Origin: Callipepla californica brunnescens
Taxonomy: Eukaryota > Chordata > Aves > Galliformes > Odontophoridae
Assembly: GCA_023055505.1 (NCBI GenBank)
Contig: JALIRH010000013.1
Span: 4,464,001 to 4,528,000 of the forward strand
Reading direction: 5' to 3'
Length of the DNA: 64,000 nt
Each line of letters begins with the position of its first letter. Position 1 is the stretch's first letter. Shown here piece by piece: positions 58,142 through 64,000 of the stretch. Made by a program: the position numbers and the translations under genes. A model generated the notes under the pieces. It did no database searches. It saw only the letters and a program-made list of their open reading frames with translations, and was not told the DNA's origin.

Positions 58142-61100
58142 AGAAAATATCCAAAAGAGACCTTATGAGAGCAGGAGTAAAACATCATCCACCACAACTT
58201 TCCCAAACTTTCATTTGCCTAAAGCAGGTAGAAAGCCTAGAACTCAGACAGATGCATTGACACTTTTCTCAACAGATTCATAACCTTATGGTTCCCAAAA
58301 CTTTAATGTTCAATAACATTTCATTAGTGTACTCCAGCGTATTTATTACTATGCATTATTAATACAGATATGTGCCTAGGAGATGTACAGTTTGTAATTA
58401 TTTTTCCTTTCAAAACATAATAGCTTCACACTGGGCTTGTTGCAGCTACAATATTTCATCTCTGAATGCTCCTTCAAAGATTCTGGGGCTGTGACAGAAA
58501 TTTGTATTTGAACAGAAAAGCTGTCATGGAGGCGCTATAGGGCTATCCATCACATTTTTAATCCTGACCATACTTAGACGTTAGTGAAGCTATCTGTCCA
58601 GGACACTAAACAAAGACTGAAATTACGCCTTCTGTTCTTACACATCAAAGCTGAAAAGTTAGACTGAATTCAATAGGCCCGTATTACACTCTATTAATTT
58701 CCTATTAGTTCTCAACTATGCAAAATCCAGCCATGGTGTCACCGTGGTTTAGACATGCAACCTTGATTTCAGCATCAAAAAATGGAGCCTGTCACTTTTC
58801 ATAATTTTACAGGAGATTCTACAAATGTAAATCCTTTTTCATCCTGTCATCCTTTTATGTCTTTAATGAGTTTGCTCACTAACAGTGCAGAATCTTAATT
58901 TCACATTCAGAAATACTAACAGTTACTATAACTTTCAGCTGTTGAAGTAGCTGCTTAATTAAAGTGTAATTTCTACTTATTTTTAGAAAAAGCGATGACA
59001 TTTAGAATTTTGAGTTTTTCCTTCCCTCCCCATTTACATTTTACATTCCTGAGGAAAAAAAAAATAAAAAAAAAATGCCTTTAATAACTGAACTAAAGAT
59101 CCTAAAACAAAGTCTTTAATCAGGAGCAGATTATGTTGTATAATATGATTCTTCAGCAGTTAAAATCTAACATTTGTAAAAACAAATGGCACGCACTTGA
59201 CAGGCAAATTACACATGGATTACCATTTGTTAAAATTTCATCACAGAAAATAGTTTAACTGTTGTGGATATGAGCCAAGATCAGCCTGACAAGTACTCTA
59301 CATGAAAGATTAGCATATTCTCTTCCAGAGGTTTATGCTTAATTTAGATGCATTGACTTTTCACCACCATCGCTGACCTTTATGTCTAATCAAAGTCCCT
59401 TTGAATCCAAATCCCAAACCTTTTATCTCTCCTGACAGCTTTTAATTTGAAGCCTTGTAATAAAGTCTATTAAAATTCAAAATGTATCTGTGTTTAAAGC
59501 TTGGCTCACTTTGCTGGATTTTTTAGATATGAAACTTCAAATGGGATGATTACAGAGACAGCAAACTTTTCATTCTAAGATTTAGACTGAGCTGAAAGAG
59601 CCCTTCTGGAAGGAGAATCAATCTACAAAATTAGTGAAGGCTACCTCACCCCACAAGACCCCTTCTGTTCAAGTATGTTGTTTCTGCAACTGGCATTCTT
59701 GTGTTCTTTCACAGCAGCATGCACAAATCCCAGCATCACATATCTGCTATCATACACAATCCTGCTGTTTCATGGGGTAGGTGATATCATCAGAAGAGAT
59801 GTAGACAGGAAAAGGAGATTAAAAAGTATCCTGAAATAAGCCAACGTTACAGATTCCTTTTAAGAAAAGTCACGACTGATGTCTGCAACAAAACTTCAAC
59901 AGGGGTTATACTTTATATCTTTGAAGTTATATGAATTATGCAAACGAACGAAACACCATCAGAAATCATCAACAAACCACCCACCAACCACAAACCTGAA
60001 TACTGAACGCTGCCTCCATACAAAGCACTAGAAAGGTCAGTATTTGTCCATAAGGTCACAGAGATCTTTCCATGAAGATCACAGCAAAGGATTTAATTTC
60101 CTTGCAGCTCGGACAAAAATAAACAACCAAAACAACATACCACCTATCTTTTTGGGCAAGTTGTTAATATGCACTATTTAAACTCTGGAATTCGGTGCAG
60201 TACTGCAGTTCTAAACATAATACTCTTTAACTACCACTGAACACAGACAGGTTTAAATCAGAGCACTTTGTTAAATTTTTAATAATTTAAAATTTAATGA
60301 TTAACACTTTACAGCTGATTTTATTCTGCTGTAAAAAGTCATAACTTCTCACATCTAATTAACTCATTCTCTAACCCCAGCCCAGCAAATCACACATCAC
60401 CCTCATTTGATACAAGTGAAATGCTGGGAGACATGAGGGATTTCTGAAGTAGAGAATCAAGAACACCAGCTCCAAGGCTGTACTGGGGAACCCAGAAGGG
60501 GTATTTACAAAGACAGCCCAGATAAACACACATAGAAGAGAAATGACTGAGCTCTTTCAGGGCTGAAAGCAGAAGGAGGTCGCAGGTGCAACTGTAGCTG
60601 AGCTACACTTCCATATTCTCCTGTTGCTTACTTCTCATATTCCTCGTTGTGGTCTCTCTAATGTCCTCCTTTTCAGAGGCTGGTAACCACAACAAGCTGA
60701 ACACCTTCCACTGTTTCAGCTGCCTTCCCCATGCTTTCAGAAGATTTCCCAACTACCTCCAGACAGAAGCTCCTCTTGCCCCAGTGCCATTTTCTGACAT
60801 TTTGCTGAGCACTTGTTGCAAATGTATTCAATATCACGCCAAGTTCAGAAACAGCTGAGCTGTTTCTTCTAAAAAGAGCTGTTGTACCACACGTACTTGG
60901 TTTTGTTCTTTGTAAGTAGAAATTGGTTTATTTTATTTACTTACTTATGTGTTGAAGTAATTTTGTTTTCATACCATTAACGATCTATGCCCACACTGAG
61001 CGTGTCTTTAAGCAAAAATCTATGAGCTTTGAGCTGTCATTGACCATCAAATGAAAGTAAAAATTTCTCTGATCCTGAAATGAGCCATAGAGGCTTGTTA

Positions 61101-62960
61101 TATTTCATATTTTAAAATCTTTTTTTTCCTCACAATCCCCTCTTGCTTTTTTTATCAGAAGTTAGAGTTATCAGAAGTTAAGAGCTGGTAAACAGGAGAT
61201 AACTTCTGTTTAAGTCTTTGACTGTGATAAATACTTTCTTTAAACAGATTGATCTGAACAGTTTTCCCTACAAATAAATTATCAGATAAATAAAAGCTAA
61301 ACATCAAATTTCAAAGAATGATCACTGTATAAATTATCTAGAACGATTATCATAAACAAAGAGAGAATATCATATTAATAATGAGGAAATAAGTTACAGA
61401 CTTAGATTCGAGAGATTTTAGATCACCCAAGAATCTATCAGTAGTTTCTATATCTGCAGAGGAGTACAATTCCTCAGATCTTAAAAACAAAACAATGAAC
61501 AAAACACTCCCTTCTGCAGCTGTGGAGTAAGGCTTTGCAACAGCTTAAGGAGGTGTTTAAAACACCACCAACATAAGCAAAAGCTGCGGCTGCCAAACAC
61601 TATTTGGGTTTCACAAATGACTAGTCAGTTTATTTGACCTGAATTTCCCTGGCTTATTTACAAGCAGTTATGCAAAATTTTCACCACATGCTGTAGTCAG
61701 AATTAGGAAAAATGGGTCAAACAGGACATTGTCACCATTTTGGGAATAAATCATTCGCTGTCACATTCCACTGATGTTTTATCGCTCCTCGCCCACTCTG
61801 TTTGTGGGTTAACATCACTAAGAAAGCCCCGCTGCTGATTCTCACCATGATTTTAAATCAGTCTCACTCATGCCTGCTTACTCGGACCTGTGTCCAAAAC
61901 ATTGCTGTCTAACTGACCACTTCCCTGAGCATGCTGTTCCTCTGCAAAAGAAGGAGAGCATCCCCAATGTGCTCTGCATCAGACAGAAGATGGGCTTAAG
62001 CACTCGGACAGCTTTTTCGTTCTGCTTTTTACCTTTGCACTTTTGTTTTTTTCAAATGCATTCGTTACTTGATTCAAAAGACAGTTTACTTCTCCAAGTT
62101 TGAAGGTATGTAATTGCTCAATAATCTAATTACACAAATTCAACTTTCAAAGCTCATCCTCATGAAGAGAAGGAAACAAGGACAGCATTGTTTTGTTGCT
62201 TCTTACACTGTGATGTAGGGTGATGCTTCACGAAACAATGAATTCTAAGAGAAACTTTAAGAATAAAAAGTCTTTGGAAATCTCAGCACCAGTTATCATA
62301 GGCAAATTTCATTAAAATTTCTGCTTTTCACTGTTCCCTGCAAGTAAAATATGGCTGGCTTGCATATGCTGCTCAGCCTTTGCTTTGAAAAGAATACAAA
62401 GAGTTCCTTTCATTTTCAGTGTTCTTCATGTCATTATGAGCATTTGTTAGTCAACGGATGAGTTAATTTTCCTAGCAGCCCCAGAGAGAAGAATCAGCTA
62501 TACCATTCCCATTTCACCGATGAAGCACAAAAGCACAAGGTAAACAAAAAGTCTGTTCATCCTAGACACCTAATTTAAGATTCATTTAGATAACTACTTT
62601 CTATTCTAGCACTTTGTATTTCCAAAGCACAGCTCCACCAGCTTCAGTGTAAGGAGTCAGCGCTCAACATTTCTGTGAATCAGACCCTGAAATAATTAGG
62701 GATCACCTAAATGAAAAAGAGTCGGCCACTGACTATCTGAAAATCTTCTAAACATGACATGAAGACTTTGTGACAGAGGGTGGGACACAACCAGCTCTCC
62801 AGCACAACATTCAGCTACCTTAACACAGACCATTTCCCTCACAGAGCTCTGCATCATTCCCTTGACATTCTCCAAATTCTGTAACCAACAGGAGGGAGAT
62901 GCTGCATAAAAGGTCAATCTGCCTGACACCATTTGCTCCTGAGTCACCTGAGCACATTGA
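58142..62960. other. presumed intergenic stretch
   Basis: No gene recognised. Holds an A-rich tract at 59050-59076, one conserved-non-coding-looking block (59140-59530) and a possible MIR-like relic at 62460-62560. Confidence 0.5.
62460..62560 (+). mobile_element. possible MIR-type SINE relic
   Basis: ACCATTCCCATTTCACCGATG followed by AAGCACAAAAGCACAAGGTAA resembles the MIR core (TATCCCCATTTTACAGATGAGG..CTGAGGCACAGAG..AAG). MIR relics are known in amniotes, including birds. Only about 45 bases match by eye. Confidence 0.35.
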
Positions 62961-63010
62961 TTCATAGAATCCTTAGGGTGGGAAGGGACGGTCAGCTTTG
63001 ATGGGTGGGC
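62961..63010 (-). mobile_element. very short CR1 3' end
   Basis: TTCATAGAATCCTTAGGGTGG then GAAGGGACGGTCAGC matches the last ~40 bases of CR1 in reverse complement. This is extreme 5' truncation, and homology is lost quickly to the right. Confidence 0.65.
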
Positions 63011-64000
63011 TTTAGTCTGTGATTCCCATTACAGTAGTGCTACCCTGCCTCTGAAGGAGAAAAGGAGAAATCTCATGCTGTACTATTGTCATTGACCCAA
63101 TTTACTTCTCTAAAGGATGCCAGACATAAGTTAATAAATGTACATGAAGCAAATCTTCTGATTCTGGAAGTACCACCACAAATTTCAAACGCGCTTCAGA
63201 ATAGAACTCAAAGACCCGGAGCATGCCAACACCCCATGCAAAAACAACATCAATATAATTATTCATGCTTTAGGGAGATATTATCATTTTAGATAATTAA
63301 GTCAAAATGTCAATGAATACAAAGGAAACTGAACTTTGTTTTTTCTGAAAAATTTCCAGTATCTCAGGGGATCACTGCAAAAACTCACATGCGATATCCA
63401 GCAGAACAGTCAGCGTGGTTAGGGACAGAACATTTAATATTCAGAGTAGAGAGATAATTTTCCAAAAGCTGGTTTATGTAAAAGACTAATCAAAATATTC
63501 ATTTCCTGTTTGTAACTTAACTTGAGCCCACATCAATTAAACTATAAAGCAATAAAAGATGTTTAATGGTTAAGCAGCAATAAAATGCTTAATGAGCCAA
63601 ATGATACTTTCTAATGCCACCGATTTGCGTTATGGGAGAAAAAACAAACAAACAACAAGATAAAAACACCAAACTCCACAAACTTGGATTCAATTCTCAG
63701 TTTAAAAGAAGCTGCTATGCAAGAAGAAAAGAGCTGAAAGGTTTTCCTACATAGCATCAGAGGTGTTCAGGAAGACAGAGGGTCTACACAGAAGCGTTTA
63801 CTCATCCTTCTTGGTGGGGACTATAGAGTTAGCACATGCTACAGTAATACGGAATATGTGCTGGGGCAAATAGACTACTATACAATTTATTTTTGAAACT
63901 CATACATCTATAGAACTTAGATAGATTCCTAGGCCCAAGAACTCTAAACCAGAGAAAAACAAAATATGAATTGCATGAGGTCTAGCACAGCACCTCTCTA
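63011..64000. other. AT-rich end of window
   Basis: No gene, repeat family or RNA recognised. Confidence 0.5.

Noticed and set aside
1..64000. Phage, plasmid, defence island or other prokaryotic system
   Set aside because: No dense ORFs, no ribosome-binding-site-led genes, and the repeats are typically avian.
1..64000. Endogenous retrovirus
   Set aside because: No paired LTRs, primer-binding site or gag/pol/env-like frames recognised. The reverse-transcribing sequences here are CR1.

Overview
The window looks like AT-rich, gene-poor nuclear DNA from a bird, probably chicken or another galliform. The main evidence is several 3'-anchored CR1 LINE fragments, including the (ATTCTATG)-type tail, plus a ~0.5 kb element that I recognise as a deleted Galluhop-type mariner. 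There are no bacterial-style operons, no rRNA or tRNA gene that I can see, no CRISPR array, and no long open reading frame. Almost all ORFs of 60-130 codons here are chance or repeat-derived.

The main result is a probable multi-exon protein gene on the + strand. I reconstructed it from splice signals and reading-frame phase, not from any single ORF. Its best exons are at 12205/12219-12256, 19573-19803, 22517-22604, 39354-39523 and 44336-44420. A terminal exon with a stop is proposed at 53467-53534. The phases chain without conflict (1>0, 0>0, 0>1, 1>0, 0>1, 1>stop). The partial protein is about 225 residues and moderately charged, with a short amphipathic segment at its start. I do not recognise the family. 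Upstream exon candidates at 11910-12018, 3584-3634 and 412-446 are weaker. The 5' end of the gene is not established and may lie outside the window.

Introns of up to ~17 kb hold most of the repeats. These are CR1 copies at ~738-1115 (-), 15876-16097 (+), 29671-30412 (-, with endonuclease sequence joined close to the 3' UTR), 34415-34740 (-), 46805-47440 (-) and a short one at 62961-63010 (-). Also present are the Galluhop-type element at ~21558-22069, microsatellites, and a few very old relics that resemble palindromic amniote repeats and MIR-type SINEs. Beyond ~54 kb I see no convincing gene. Several blocks there and at 49-51.5 kb read like candidate conserved non-coding DNA, but this cannot be shown without an alignment.

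No clearly new biological system is visible. What deserves follow-up is the unidentified spliced gene, its competing 3' ends, and the internally deleted CR1.
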